From Nocardioides speluncae (GTDB lineage: Bacteria > Actinomycetota > Actinomycetes > Propionibacteriales > Nocardioidaceae), in contig NZ_QEOO01000037.1 in the NCBI RefSeq assembly GCF_003121585.1, forward strand, positions 310,001 to 374,000: a stretch of DNA of 64,000 nt, written 5' to 3'. Shown here in pieces: positions 32,819-42,013 of the stretch. The notes beneath the pieces were generated by a model. It had not been told where the DNA came from. It ran no database searches and saw only the letters and a program-made list of their open reading frames with translations. Positions within the stretch are counted from its first letter, which is position 1; every line of letters starts with the position of its first letter. The translations under genes were made by a program, and so were the position numbers.

Positions 32819-34675
32819 TCAGGACAGGGTGAGGGTCCAGGTGTCGAGTCGGCCGGTGTCGAACCAGGCGTTGTCGTTCACCCGCAGCCGCCAGTTGCCG
32901 TTGCGGACCTCGCTGGACAGGTTGACGGTGTAGGTGGTGTTGATGTTGTCGGCACTGCCGCCGGAGCGGTTGTGCAGCACGTACACCGAGCCGTCAGGTG
33001 CGATCAGGTCGACCTTCAGGTCACCGATGTAGGTGTGGATGATGCTGACCGCGACCTTCGAGGTGGCCGAGGCGTTGCCGGTGCAGCCCGAGATGGCGAT
33101 CGGCGACTCGATGGTGGAGAAGTCGTTGATCGCGAAGTCGGTGCCGTTGGTCTTCGCCGCGCAGCCGCCGCCCACCGGGTTGACCGTCCACGTGAACGAC
33201 GCCGAGCCGGTCTTCTGCGGGTTGGAGCTGTCGCGCGCGGTGACCGTCACGTTGGACGTGCCGGCCGTGGTCGGCGTACCGGTTATCGTGCCGTTGCTGG
33301 AGTTGATGGACAGGCCCGCGGGCAGGCCGGTCGCGCTCCAGGTGTACGGCGCGGTGCCACCCGAGGCGGAGTTGGTGCGGTTCACCGCGGTACCGACCGT
33401 GGAGGTCTGGTTACCGGGGTTGGCCACGGTCACCTCGCCCGGCGTACCACCGTTGAGGAAGCCCATGTAGAGCATCCGGTTCGGCGAGCCGGTCCCGACG
33501 CCGGTCAGGGTGTCGGGGGTGGAGTTGTTGACCAGCGCGGTCTGGACCTGCGCCTGGGTGGCGCTGGGGTTCTGACCGAGGTAGAGCGCGGCCACACCGG
33601 CGACGTGCGGCGAGGCCATCGACGTACCACTGATCGTGTTGGTGGCGGTGTTGCTCGTGTACCACGCCGAGATGATGTTCGAGCCGGGCGCGAACAGGTC
33701 CAGGCACGTGCCCCAGTTGGAGAAGCTGGACCGGGCGTCGGAGATGGTCATCGAGCCGACGGTGATCGCGGCCAGGTTGTTCTTCTCGCCGTAGAAGCAG
33801 GCGTCGTCGTTGGCGTTGCCGGCCGCCTGCACGAACGCCACACCGCTGTTCATCAGGCGGTTGACCGCATCATTGATCGCGCCCGCCGGGCAGCGGGACT
33901 GGCAGCCGACGCTGTAGTTGACCACGGCCGGCTTGATCGCGTTGGCGACCACCCAGTCGAAGCCGGCGACCAGGCCGGTGGTGGAGCCGCTGCCCTGGCA
34001 GTTCAGCGAGCGGACCGGGTGCACGGTGGCCTTCTTGGCGACGCCGTACGTCGTGCCGACGGCGGTGCCGGCGACGTGGGTGCCGTGGCCGTGGCAGTCG
34101 GTTGCGGTGTTGTCGTTGTCGACGGTGTCCCGGCCGTTCCCGGTGCGGCCGGTGAACTCGTTGTGGCTGGTGTTGATGCCGGTGTCGATGACGTAGACGT
34201 GCACGCCCTGGCCGGCGTTGGCCGGGTAGGTGTAGCTCTGGTTGAGCGGCAGGTCGCGCTGGTCGATCCGGTCGTCGCCCCAGTTTGGCGGGTTCGGCTG
34301 GGTGTCGAGGGCGACGTACTTGGCGGCCTGCTCGACGTACTCGACCTGGGAGTCGGCCGCGACCGAGAGGGCCTGCTTCTCGGTCATCTTGGCGGCGTAG
34401 CCGTCGATCGCGCTGCCGTAGCGGTAGGTGATCTGACCGCCGTGCTCGGCGGCCATCTCGTTGGCGGTACGCCGGGAGGCGGCGACGCCGAGACCTTGGT
34501 TCTTGAAGACCACGAGGTACTCGCCGGCGATGGCGCCCTCAGCACCAGCACCTCGGATCGTGGGCTCGGCGGCGGAGACCGCTTGGGTGGGGACGGCGGC
34601 AAGCAGTGACAGCCCTGCTGCCATGGTCGCTCCGGCTGCGATGGCGGCCAGGGTGCGATAGCTTCTGCGCTTCAT
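32819..34675 (-). CDS. Secreted subtilisin-family (S8) protease with Ig-like and P-domain
   Basis: 618-residue secreted serine protease. Signal peptide (MKRRSYRTLAAIAAG to about residue 35), I9 propeptide (about 50-125), and S8 catalytic domain with Asp in VIDTGIN (~163), His in GHGTHVAG (~196) and Ser in GTSMASPHVAG (~352). A putative Ig-like He_PIG domain (PAGLSINSSNGTITG) and a C-terminal proprotein-convertase P-domain (IGDLKVDLIAPDGS) follow. AAAGGGAG supports ATG 34675. The catalytic domain contains four or more Cys. Likely an extracellular nutrient protease. Confidence 0.93.
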   Translation of the reverse strand: MKRRSYRTLAAIAAGATMAAGLSLLAAVPTQAVSAAEPTIRGAGAEGAIAGEYLVVFKNQGLGVAASRRTANEMAAEHGGQITYRYGSAIDGYAAKMTEKQALSVAADSQVEYVEQAAKYVALDTQPNPPNWGDDRIDQRDLPLNQSYTYPANAGQGVHVYVIDTGINTSHNEFTGRTGNGRDTVDNDNTATDCHGHGTHVAGTAVGTTYGVAKKATVHPVRSLNCQGSGSTTGLVAGFDWVVANAIKPAVVNYSVGCQSRCPAGAINDAVNRLMNSGVAFVQAAGNANDDACFYGEKNNLAAITVGSMTISDARSSFSNWGTCLDLFAPGSNIISAWYTSNTATNTISGTSMASPHVAGVAALYLGQNPSATQAQVQTALVNNSTPDTLTGVGTGSPNRMLYMGFLNGGTPGEVTVANPGNQTSTVGTAVNRTNSASGGTAPYTWSATGLPAGLSINSSNGTITGTPTTAGTSNVTVTARDSSNPQKTGSASFTWTVNPVGGGCAAKTNGTDFAINDFSTIESPIAISGCTGNASATSKVAVSIIHTYIGDLKVDLIAPDGSVYVLHNRSGGSADNINTTYTVNLSSEVRNGNWRLRVNDNAWFDTGRLDTWTLTLS

Positions 34676-34873
34676 TGTGCTCCCTTTCGTCTGGGCTGCC
34701 GGTGGTGGCGGCGGCGCCCGAGGCACCGTCTTGTGAGCGGCACCAGTGGACTCGGCGGCATTGGCGGCCCCCGTTACGCCGCCTAGTGAGTCCAGAAAGG
34801 GAACATAAGTGTGCGAGTGACCCACGCCACAGGGAGAGACCGGACAATGTCCGGAAGTCGACGGCAAAATGTG

Positions 34874-35863
34874 TTATATGACCGGTTCCGACCGGTTGGG
34901 GTGACCGGAAATCCAGCCTCGCTGGGCGGCCCGGACACCAGCGCGGAAGCGGGTGTCCGCGTCCAGCCGTGACATCAGCTCGGTGACCCGCCGGCCGACG
35001 GTCCGCTCGGTGACGCCGAGCGCCCGGGCGATGGTGCGGTCCTTCATGCCGGCGGCCAGGAGGGTCAGCAGCTCGCGGTCGCGGGCGGAGACCTCCTCGG
35101 TCTCGGCCGGCGCGTCGATCGGTACGGCGCTGTCCCAGACCCGCTCGAAGTGGTCGACGAGGAGGTCGAGCAGCGACGACTGGCGGACCAGCAGCCGGAC
35201 CGCCGCGTCGGGTGCCTGCCCGGACGCGATGACCAGCGCCACGCTGCCGTCGGCGATCATCAGCTTGGGCACGGCTTCTGCCGAGATCCGCGCCTCCTCG
35301 CCGGCCTCGACGCACCGTCTCATCTGGTCGACCGCGTCGGGCGCCACCAGAGAGTCGGGGTGATAGACGCAGCGGTACTGCACCCCGCGCTCGAGCGCGG
35401 GGAACTGGCTGTCGTTGGGCACCACGCCGCCGGCGAGGTACGGCGGGCAGTCCAGGACCAGCAGCTCCTTCTCCGCCTCGCCCTGCACCCGGATGCACAT
35501 ATCGAGCACGGCCGCCTCGCCGATCACCCGTTCCACCGGGCTCTCGGCCGACCGGCCGACATGGCCGGAGAGCGCCAGCTCGTCGACCTTGCCCTGTAGC
35601 GCGGTGAGGTCGCGCCGGCGCCGGTCGATCAGCATCGGGATTGCGACGTCGGGCGAGATCGCCCGGAAGACCGGCTCGACGAACGACTCCTGCTGGGCGA
35701 GCCCGTGGTCCAGCAGCACGCGCATGCTGGCCTTCACCGTGGCGGCGGGCAGCTCGACCTTGTCGCAGATCTCGTCGAGGTGCATGCTCTGGCCACCCAT
35801 CAGCACCAGATACACGTCACTGTCTGTGGCGGAAAGACCGACGGCATCAAGCAAGTTGGACAT
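34874..35863 (-). CDS. LuxR-type HTH regulator with TrmB-like N-terminus
   Basis: 329-residue regulator. The N-terminal winged helix (SATDSDVYLVLMGGQSMHLDEI) resembles TrmB-type proteins, the middle resembles a phospholipase D-like/TrmB ligand domain (ELLVLDCPPYLAGG), and the C-terminal LuxR HTH is ARDRELLTLLAAGMKDRTIARALGVTERTV (family motif, ~residues 265-320). It faces the protease promoter and may control it. This architecture is frequent in actinomycetes. Confidence 0.85.
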   Translation of the reverse strand: MSNLLDAVGLSATDSDVYLVLMGGQSMHLDEICDKVELPAATVKASMRVLLDHGLAQQESFVEPVFRAISPDVAIPMLIDRRRRDLTALQGKVDELALSGHVGRSAESPVERVIGEAAVLDMCIRVQGEAEKELLVLDCPPYLAGGVVPNDSQFPALERGVQYRCVYHPDSLVAPDAVDQMRRCVEAGEEARISAEAVPKLMIADGSVALVIASGQAPDAAVRLLVRQSSLLDLLVDHFERVWDSAVPIDAPAETEEVSARDRELLTLLAAGMKDRTIARALGVTERTVGRRVTELMSRLDADTRFRAGVRAAQRGWISGHPNRSEPVI

Positions 35864-35916
35864 GACACGCTCCCGGGATAGGCCAGCGCGTCCGGTCGCT
35901 GACCGATCGCCTGATC

Positions 35917-36672
35917 CTACGCGCGCTGGGGGCGTTCGGCACCCGATCCAACGGGATGACTCGGGTCGCTGTCCGGAAGCGGTCGGCGGGCCCAGCCCAC
36001 GCGCACCAGCCACACCCCGAGCCAGACCTCGGCGACCACCGCCGACACCGCCACGACAACCATGAACGCGTCGGCGTACCGCTCGTAGTCGCTGAGCAGG
36101 ATGTGCGCCAGCCCGTCCACCGCGTACGCCGCGCCGGCGACCATGAGCAGCCGGCCCAGGAGGGTTGGCGCGCTGCCGGCGAGGACCACGAGCCGGCCGA
36201 TCAGGATCAGGTGGACGCCGAAGCAGGCCAGGCCGAACACGAAGGCGAACTCGAAGGTGTCGAGGGAGAGCTGGGCGGCGGCGTCGAGCTGGTCCTGGGT
36301 GAACGCCGAGAGGGCCTGGTCGTCGCCGGTCGCCTGGAGTGCGGCGTACAGGAAGACCACGGCCAGGCCGAGGATTGCGGTGTAGACCAGCCGGAACCAG
36401 GCGGCCAGCAGCGCCAGGTCGCGCCGTACCTCCCGGAGCAGCACCAGCAGCCCCCACGCGATCACGATGTCGAGGATCAGCACGACGAGGAACGCCGCGA
36501 TCCCGGCCCGGAACTGCGTCTGCGAGGCGGCCAGGTCGGTGAAGGTGGCGCGCGGGTCGTCGTGGACGACCGAGCCGACGGCGAGGAAGTTGGCGAGGAA
36601 GCCGAGGAAGAACAGCGCGATGTAGCTGGCGCCGGCCGCGCGGGCGGCGGCCTGGGGTGAGGTGTCAGCCAT
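35917..36672 (-). CDS. DUF4386 membrane protein
   Basis: 251-residue protein with about six membrane helices and motif-like YIALFFLGFLANFLAVGSVV near the N-terminus; DUF4386 family. ATG 36672 overlaps the end of the preceding membrane-protein gene, with which it forms an operon under the adjacent TetR regulator. Function unknown; could respond to or export a membrane-active compound (inference from TetR control). Confidence 0.8.
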   Translation of the reverse strand: MADTSPQAAARAAGASYIALFFLGFLANFLAVGSVVHDDPRATFTDLAASQTQFRAGIAAFLVVLILDIVIAWGLLVLLREVRRDLALLAAWFRLVYTAILGLAVVFLYAALQATGDDQALSAFTQDQLDAAAQLSLDTFEFAFVFGLACFGVHLILIGRLVVLAGSAPTLLGRLLMVAGAAYAVDGLAHILLSDYERYADAFMVVVAVSAVVAEVWLGVWLVRVGWARRPLPDSDPSHPVGSGAERPQRA

Positions 36673-37267
36673 GGCTGGCCGCCAGCTCAGTCGTGGGTAC
36701 GCCGGTTGCCGCGGCCGGCTCGGGGAAGCCCCGGACCAGCAGCAGGATGCCGAACACGACCTCGAACAGTCCGCCCGGCGCCGAGAAGAGCAGGCCGCCG
36801 CCACCGAGCACATCGATGGCGAGCAGCTCGAGCAGACCGCCGGCCGCCAGGCAGGCGTAGCCGGCCATGCCCCAGACCGCCAGCGGCGCCGGCACCAGTC
36901 GGGCCCGGCGCAGGGCCTGACAGAACGGCAGGCTGCCCAGGCCGAGCGCGACCATCGCGATCCAGTAGAGGTGCTCGGCTGCCGCCGGTGCGTGGGCCAG
37001 CGCCAGCACCGTGCCGACGGCGAGCAGCGTCGCCTCGACGATCCGGGTGGCGAGGTAGCCGGTCGCCGCAAGTGGGTCGGTACGCCGCAGCACCGGCCAG
37101 GCGAGGACGCCGATCGCGGCCACGCCCAGTGAGTTCAGCAGCATCAACACCGCGCCGGCGGCTTGTCGGTCTCCGGCCGCGTCGACCAGGGCGCTGCCGC
37201 CGCCGTACAGGACGAACGCGGCCAGCACCAGGCCGCCGATGATCCGTCCGCTCGTTCTCGATGACAT
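36665..37267 (-). CDS. DUF4386-like membrane protein
   Basis: 200-residue protein with about six hydrophobic segments (GRIIGGLVLAAFVLYGGGSA; YIAMVALGLGSLPF-type). It is first gene of a two-gene operon, with a TetR operator 13 bp upstream of ATG 37267. Same family as the following gene, so the two probably act together. Confidence 0.75.
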   Translation of the reverse strand: MSSRTSGRIIGGLVLAAFVLYGGGSALVDAAGDRQAAGAVLMLLNSLGVAAIGVLAWPVLRRTDPLAATGYLATRIVEATLLAVGTVLALAHAPAAAEHLYWIAMVALGLGSLPFCQALRRARLVPAPLAVWGMAGYACLAAGGLLELLAIDVLGGGGLLFSAPGGLFEVVFGILLLVRGFPEPAAATGVPTTELAASHG

Positions 37268-37279
37268 CTCGATCGCTCC

Positions 37280-37326
37280 CTTACAGTGTAAGTTTCCCGT
37301 CGCACAGCCTCGGCTTACGCCGTAAG
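37280..37326. promoter_or_regulatory. Two TetR-type operators
   Basis: Two copies of the palindrome CTTAC-N3-GTAAG at 37280-37292 and 37314-37326, centres 34 bp apart, in the divergent promoter between the DUF4386 operon and the TetR gene. Identical arms with different spacers (AGT, GCC) indicate a true operator pair. Confidence 0.8.
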
Positions 37327-37351
37327 AACAGCAAGCCTCGGGAGGAGATCG

Positions 37352-38020
37352 ATGCCGAAGTCACCGAAGACGCCGCTGAGCCGGGACCGCGTCCTGGAGG
37401 TCGCCGTGGCGATCGCCGACGCGGACGGCCTGGCTGCGCTCTCAATGCGCACGGTCGCGCGCCGGCTCGGGGTGGAGGCGATGTCGCTCTACCACCACGT
37501 GAAGAACAAGGACGACCTGCTCGACAGCATGGTCGACGTGGTCTTCGGCGAGATGCATCTGCCCGAGGTCGGCGGCGACTGGGCGGACCAGATGCGCGAG
37601 CGGTCACGATCCGGGCGCGCCGTACTCAAGCGGCACCGATGGGCGGTCGGGCTGATGGACTCCCGCCGCAACCCCGGGCCGGCGAACCTCCGGCACCACG
37701 ACGCGGTCCTGGGCTGCCTGCGGGAGGCCGGCTTCTCGGTGTCGCTGACCGGGAACGCCTTCGCGCTGCTCGACGCCCACCTCTACGGCTTCCTGGTCCA
37801 AGAGCTGGCGCTGCCGTTCGAGGGCGAGGCGGACCTCGCGGATCTCGGCGAGGATCTGTTCGGCGACCTGCCCGAAGGCGAGCTGCGCTACCTCCAGGAG
37901 TTCGCCGTCGAACGCGCCCTACAGCCCGGCTACGACTTCGGCGAGGAGTTCGACATCGGGCTCGACCTGATCCTCGACGGCCTGGCCCATCGCCTGGCGG
38001 GCGATGCGGCGCCTCGATGA
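37352..38020 (+). CDS. TetR-family repressor
   Basis: 222-residue regulator. HTH near residues 12-58 (LSMRTVARRLGVEAMSLYHH, the form seen in TetR with VEAMSLY) and a TetR_C-type ligand domain. Divergent from the DUF4386 pair, with two CTTAC-N3-GTAAG operators between them, so probably represses both itself and the pair until a ligand binds. Confidence 0.92.
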   Translation: MPKSPKTPLSRDRVLEVAVAIADADGLAALSMRTVARRLGVEAMSLYHHVKNKDDLLDSMVDVVFGEMHLPEVGGDWADQMRERSRSGRAVLKRHRWAVGLMDSRRNPGPANLRHHDAVLGCLREAGFSVSLTGNAFALLDAHLYGFLVQELALPFEGEADLADLGEDLFGDLPEGELRYLQEFAVERALQPGYDFGEEFDIGLDLILDGLAHRLAGDAAPR

Positions 38021-38060
38021 CCGGCTACGCTCACTCCGATTCGACGACCTGGGGGAGCCC

Positions 38061-38687
38061 ATGACCGACCGTTCCGGCCCGATCTCGCCGCCGACCTGGC
38101 TGGCGATCGGCACCGTGGTCACCGCGGCGTCGCTGACCCTGGTCCAGGTCTTCGTGTGGCTGACGTCGTACGAGGCGTCGCGGGAGCTGGTCTCGATGGC
38201 CCGGTCGGGGACACCGGTCGAGGACGCGCCGGTGCTGGCCTACGACGCAGCCAACCTGCTACTCCTGCCGACGCTGCTCGTCGCCTACGTCTTCGCCTGC
38301 CTGTGGCTCCAGGCGTCGCGTGCCAACGCCGAACGCATCTCGCCCGACTATGGCCACGACCGCGGCAAGGTGTGGGTCTGGCTGGGTTGGTGGGTGCCGA
38401 TCGTCAGCTTCTGGTTCCCGTTCCAGGTCGTGCGCGACGTACGGCGGGCGCTGCTGCGCGAGCCGAGCAAGGAAGGCACCCGTCTCGGGCTGTGGTGGAC
38501 GGGCTGGATCGTCGCGCTTCTCGCCACGAACGTGGCCGCGCGGCTCGCGCCGTTCTCCGGCGTCCCCGACGAAGGCGTCGTACGGGCGATTCCTTGGGTC
38601 GAGATGGCAGCCGCCCTCGGCCTGTTGGTGGCGCTGGTTCCGTGGTTCCGGATCGTGCGGACGACCACGGCAGCGCAGCGCGCCTAG
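38061..38687 (+). CDS. DUF4328 membrane protein
   Basis: 208-residue protein with four predicted membrane helices and the DUF4328 hallmark WVWLGWWVPIVSFWFPFQVV. GGGGGAG precedes ATG 38061; the longer in-frame start at 38004 would overlap tetR. Its stop shares the sequence CTAG with the convergent toxin gene. Function unknown. Confidence 0.8.
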   Translation: MTDRSGPISPPTWLAIGTVVTAASLTLVQVFVWLTSYEASRELVSMARSGTPVEDAPVLAYDAANLLLLPTLLVAYVFACLWLQASRANAERISPDYGHDRGKVWVWLGWWVPIVSFWFPFQVVRDVRRALLREPSKEGTRLGLWWTGWIVALLATNVAARLAPFSGVPDEGVVRAIPWVEMAAALGLLVALVPWFRIVRTTTAAQRA

Positions 38688-39016
38688 TCCTGCGCGGCCT
38701 GCGGCCAGTGCATCCCGGCGTACGGCTCCGAGTCCTGCTCGGCCCACAGGTCGAGGACGGTGGCGAGGCGGGCGGCCATGCCCTTGACGGGCAGACGCGC
38801 CTTGAGCACGCAGGCAACCACGACCTCGCGCTCACGCGCGAAGTCCCGGACGTTCTCGGTCACCAAGACGCGGCTCTCGGCCCGGGCCAGGGCGGCAACC
38901 TCAGGGTCGGTGGCGCCGTCGAGGCCTCGGTGTCGGACGTGTGCGGCGTCGTGCCCGAGCTCGGTCAGGAACGTGCACGTCGACGGCGGGTACATCTCGT
39001 CGAGAAGGAAGCGCAC
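38684..39016 (-). CDS. DUF5615 PIN-like toxin
   Basis: 110-residue PIN-like protein: RFLLDEMYPPS carries the first acidic residue, DAAHVRHRGLDGATDPEVAALAR the second block, and VLVTENVRDFA the third, as in DUF5615 (Mut7-C-like) nucleases. GTG 39016 starts 10 bp after the antitoxin stop. Probably cleaves RNA when freed from its partner. Confidence 0.8.
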   Translation of the reverse strand: MRFLLDEMYPPSTCTFLTELGHDAAHVRHRGLDGATDPEVAALARAESRVLVTENVRDFAREREVVVACVLKARLPVKGMAARLATVLDLWAEQDSEPYAGMHWPQAAQD

Positions 39017-39026
39017 CGGCGGCTCG

Positions 39027-39452
39027 TCAGGAGGCCATGAGGTCGTCTCGGCGCTTCGCCTGCGCCTGCGCCTCCTCGATCGCGGCATCGTTTGCGGCGA
39101 TGTCGGCATCGATCTGCTCACGGTGGGCGGCGGCGAACTCGATAGCCGTCCGGATGTGCCGGGGGTGGAGCTCGAACTGCTCGGCGAGATCCGCGATCCG
39201 CTGCTCGGGCCGTCCCTTGGTATGGCGAAGCGCCGAGGCCACCTCCCAGATGTCCGGTCCTGCGGCGAGCCCGGCTCGCCGGCCAGACGGTCCGTCGCGG
39301 TACACGACTCCGGGGTGATGGAGGGTGTCCAGGCCTTCGCGGACCAGGCGCTCGAGGAGCGCCCGCTCGCTGATCCCTTCGGCGACCGCCTGTCGCTCGA
39401 GCTGGGCTTTGACGTCAGGGTCCAGCCGGTACGACGTGGCGCGGGCAACCAT
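39027..39452 (-). CDS. DUF433/RHH antitoxin
   Basis: 141-residue protein. The N-terminal ribbon-helix-helix-like segment (TSYRLDPDVKAQLERQAVAE) is followed by a DUF433-type winged helix (VYRDGPSGRRAGL, GPDIWEVA, AEQFELHPRHIRTAIEFA) and an Ala/Glu-rich C-terminal helix that would bind the toxin. It is upstream of the toxin gene, the usual order for this pair. Confidence 0.8.
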   Translation of the reverse strand: MVARATSYRLDPDVKAQLERQAVAEGISERALLERLVREGLDTLHHPGVVYRDGPSGRRAGLAAGPDIWEVASALRHTKGRPEQRIADLAEQFELHPRHIRTAIEFAAAHREQIDADIAANDAAIEEAQAQAKRRDDLMAS

Positions 39453-39503
39453 CGCTTCTCCTACATGCGGTGACGATGTACCGCAACCGTAGCACGCTGC
39501 GGT

Positions 39504-40460
39504 TCAGTAGCGCCGAACGGCGGTCTCCTTGACCGTCAGCCATACGGCGCGGCCGGGGGCCAGGCTGAGCTCGGTGGCGGCGGCGGGGGTGACGTCGGCG
39601 ATCAGCTCCGGGCCGGACTCGGTGCTGGCACGTAGGCGCAGGGCCTCGCCGTGCGGAGCGGCGTTGGTGACGGTGCCGCGCCAGTGCAGCCGGGCGGAGC
39701 CGGCGGGCTCGTCGAGGCTGACGTTGACCGCGCTCGGCGGGAAGGCGGTGAAGTGGTCCCCGTCGCGCAGCACGTTGAGCCCGACCAGCTGCGCGACGTG
39801 CTCGGTGGCGGGCTGGGCGGCGACCTCGGCGGGTGTGCCGAACTGAGCGACCCGGCCCTCGTCGAGCACCAGCACCCGGTCGGCGATGGTGAGCGCATCG
39901 AGCGCGTCGTGGGTGACCAGCAGCGTGGTGCCGCCGTACGCCGCGAGGTGGTGGGCCAGCTCGATCCGGAGCGCAGTCGCCACCCGGACGTCGAGCCCGG
40001 CCATCGGCTCGTCGAGCAGCAGCAGCTGCGGGTCGGTGGCCAGCGCCCGCGCGATCGCGACCCGCTGCGCCTGGCCGCCGGAGAGCTGGCCCGGCTTGCG
40101 GCCGGCCAGGTCGCCGATGCCGAGCCGCTCCAGCCAGTCGCGGGCCGTCTGCTCGGCGGCGCGGCGCGGCGTACCGCGGGAGCGTGGGCCGAAGGCGACG
40201 TTGGCGAGCGCGCTGAGGTGCGGGAACAGCAGCTTGTCCTGGAAGACGAAGCCGATCCGCCGGTCGCGTACGGTCCGCTCGGTCAGCTCCTCCTTGCCGA
40301 GCCGGACGTGGCCGCCGGCGCGGACCAGGCCGGCGACGGCGCCGACCAGGGTGCTCTTGCCGGCGCCGTTCGGGCCGATCACCGCGACCGTCTCGCCGAG
40401 CGGGGAGGTGAAGGCCGCCTCCACCCGGCCGGGGACGACGACTCGGACGTCGAGGCTCAT
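39504..40460 (-). CDS. modC: Molybdate ABC importer ATPase
   Basis: 318-residue ModC. Walker A GPNGAGKST, FQDKLLFPHLSAL, signature LSGGQAQRVAIARAL, Walker B LLLLDEPMAGLD and a C-terminal Mop/TOBE oxyanion-binding domain (AAPHGEALRLRA). The ATG overlaps the modB stop. It powers molybdate (or tungstate) uptake with ModA and ModB. Confidence 0.93.
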   Translation of the reverse strand: MSLDVRVVVPGRVEAAFTSPLGETVAVIGPNGAGKSTLVGAVAGLVRAGGHVRLGKEELTERTVRDRRIGFVFQDKLLFPHLSALANVAFGPRSRGTPRRAAEQTARDWLERLGIGDLAGRKPGQLSGGQAQRVAIARALATDPQLLLLDEPMAGLDVRVATALRIELAHHLAAYGGTTLLVTHDALDALTIADRVLVLDEGRVAQFGTPAEVAAQPATEHVAQLVGLNVLRDGDHFTAFPPSAVNVSLDEPAGSARLHWRGTVTNAAPHGEALRLRASTESGPELIADVTPAAATELSLAPGRAVWLTVKETAVRRY

Positions 40461-41251
40461 GGCGTCCCCAGCCAGCGGTCGCGGAACAGCGTGAGGACGC
40501 CGATCGAGATCGCCAGCATCACCAGCGAGATCACGCGGGCCGCCTCCTGGTCGTGCTGGAGCTCGACGAACACCAGCGACGGCATCGTCTGGGTGGTGCC
40601 CGGGAAGTTGCCGGCGAAGGTGATCGTGGCGCCGAACTCGCCGAGCGAGCGGGCCCAGCCGAGCACCAGCCCGGCCACGATCCCCGGCATCGCCAGCGGC
40701 ACCGTGACCCGCCGGAACGTCGTCCAGCGGGTCGCGCCGAGCGTGGCCGCGGCCGCGTCGTACGCCGGGTCCGCGGTGCGCAGCGCCCCCTCGACGCTGA
40801 TCACGAAGAACGGCATCGAGACGAACACGTGCGCCAGCACCACCGCCACCGTCGTGTACGGAAGCGTGATGCCGGTCAGGTCGCGCAGCGGGCCGCCGAC
40901 CGACCCGGTGCGGCCGAACGCCGCGAGCAGCGCGACACCTGCGACCACCGGCGGCAGCACCAGCGGGACCGTCACCAGGGCCCGCAGCAGCGACCGGCCC
41001 GGGAAGTCGGTGCGCGCCAGGAACCACGCGAGCGGCAGCCCGAGCACCAGGCAGACCGCGAGCGCCACGGTCGAGGTCAGCAGCGACAGCCGGAGCGCCA
41101 GCCCGACCTCCTCGGTGAACAACAGCTCGGGCAGCCGGCGCCACGGCGTCCGCGCGACCAGGCTGACCAGCGGTACGACGAGCAGCAGCGTCGCGAGCGC
41201 GGCAGGGACGATCAACAGGGCCGGGGGCCGGCCCAGCCGGTCGCTACTCAT
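40457..41251 (-). CDS. modB: Molybdate ABC importer permease
   Basis: 264-residue ModB permease with about six membrane helices. The coupling loop is ATLGATRWTTFRRVTVPLAMPG (EAA motif, near residues 170-192), and the membrane core contains RSLGEFGATITFAGN, typical for ModB. It overlaps modC by 4 bp and follows modA by 7 bp. Confidence 0.93.
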   Translation of the reverse strand: MSSDRLGRPPALLIVPAALATLLLVVPLVSLVARTPWRRLPELLFTEEVGLALRLSLLTSTVALAVCLVLGLPLAWFLARTDFPGRSLLRALVTVPLVLPPVVAGVALLAAFGRTGSVGGPLRDLTGITLPYTTVAVVLAHVFVSMPFFVISVEGALRTADPAYDAAAATLGATRWTTFRRVTVPLAMPGIVAGLVLGWARSLGEFGATITFAGNFPGTTQTMPSLVFVELQHDQEAARVISLVMLAISIGVLTLFRDRWLGTP

Positions 41252-41258
41252 GAGGGCA

Positions 41259-42011
41259 TCACGGGACGATGAACCCGGCGTCCTTCAGCTCGGCGTCGCT
41301 CTCGCTCACCAGCTGCACCCAGTCGGCGGCGAGCCCGGAGTCCTTGGCCTGCCCCAGCGGCGCGACGAAGTACGACGTGATCGCCGCGTCCGAGCCGGCG
41401 ATGTCGTGGCTGGCGATCTCACCCTCGGCGGCCACCGCGTCGGTCGCGTAGACCAGGCCGGCGTCGGCCTCGCCGCCGGTGACCTTGGCCAGGACGGCCT
41501 TCACGTCCGGCTCGAAGCTGGCCGGCTCCGCGGTGATCCCGGCGTCCTCGAGCAGCGCGGTCGCGACCTTGCCGCAAGGCGCGGTGTCCACGCACATCAC
41601 CCACGTCGTACCGTCCAGCTCGTCCAGGCTGGCCGGGCCCTCGGCGTCCGGCGGGGTCGCGATCACCAGCACGTTCTGGGCGAACTCGGTCGGCTCCTCG
41701 GTCGTGACCTCCGCATCGACGGCGGTCTGCATCGTGGTCTGGTCGGCGGTCGCGAGGACGTCGGCGGGCGCGCCCTCGGCGGCCTGCTCGGCCAGCGTCG
41801 CGCTGGAATCGAAGGAGAACCGCACCTCGGTCCCGGGGTGCTCCTCCTCGAACTTGTCGCCGAGGTCCTCGAAGACCTCGGTCAGCGAGGCGGCCGCCAG
41901 CACGGTCAGGACCTGCGGGTCGTCGGCGCCGCCGTCGCCGTCGTCGGTGCACGCGGTGAGGGGGAGGGCGAGCAGCAGCGCGGCGGCCGCGGTGATCCGG
42001 CGGGTGAACAT
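41259..42011 (-). CDS. modA: Molybdate-binding lipoprotein
   Basis: 250-residue ModA with signal peptide and lipobox LTAC (Cys near residue 21), then LTVLAAASLTEVFEDL and FSFDSSATLAEQ, which carry the Ser residues that bind molybdate. YATDAVA near residue 185 is the usual later contact region. It delivers the anion to ModBC. Confidence 0.93.
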   Translation of the reverse strand: MFTRRITAAAALLLALPLTACTDDGDGGADDPQVLTVLAAASLTEVFEDLGDKFEEEHPGTEVRFSFDSSATLAEQAAEGAPADVLATADQTTMQTAVDAEVTTEEPTEFAQNVLVIATPPDAEGPASLDELDGTTWVMCVDTAPCGKVATALLEDAGITAEPASFEPDVKAVLAKVTGGEADAGLVYATDAVAAEGEIASHDIAGSDAAITSYFVAPLGQAKDSGLAADWVQLVSESDAELKDAGFIVP

Positions 42012-42013
42012 GC

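Noticed and set aside
32687..34609. 640-residue plus-strand frame opposite the subtilase
   Set aside because: Low-complexity Val/Gly/Arg/Asp shadow; the minus strand carries a complete catalytic triad.
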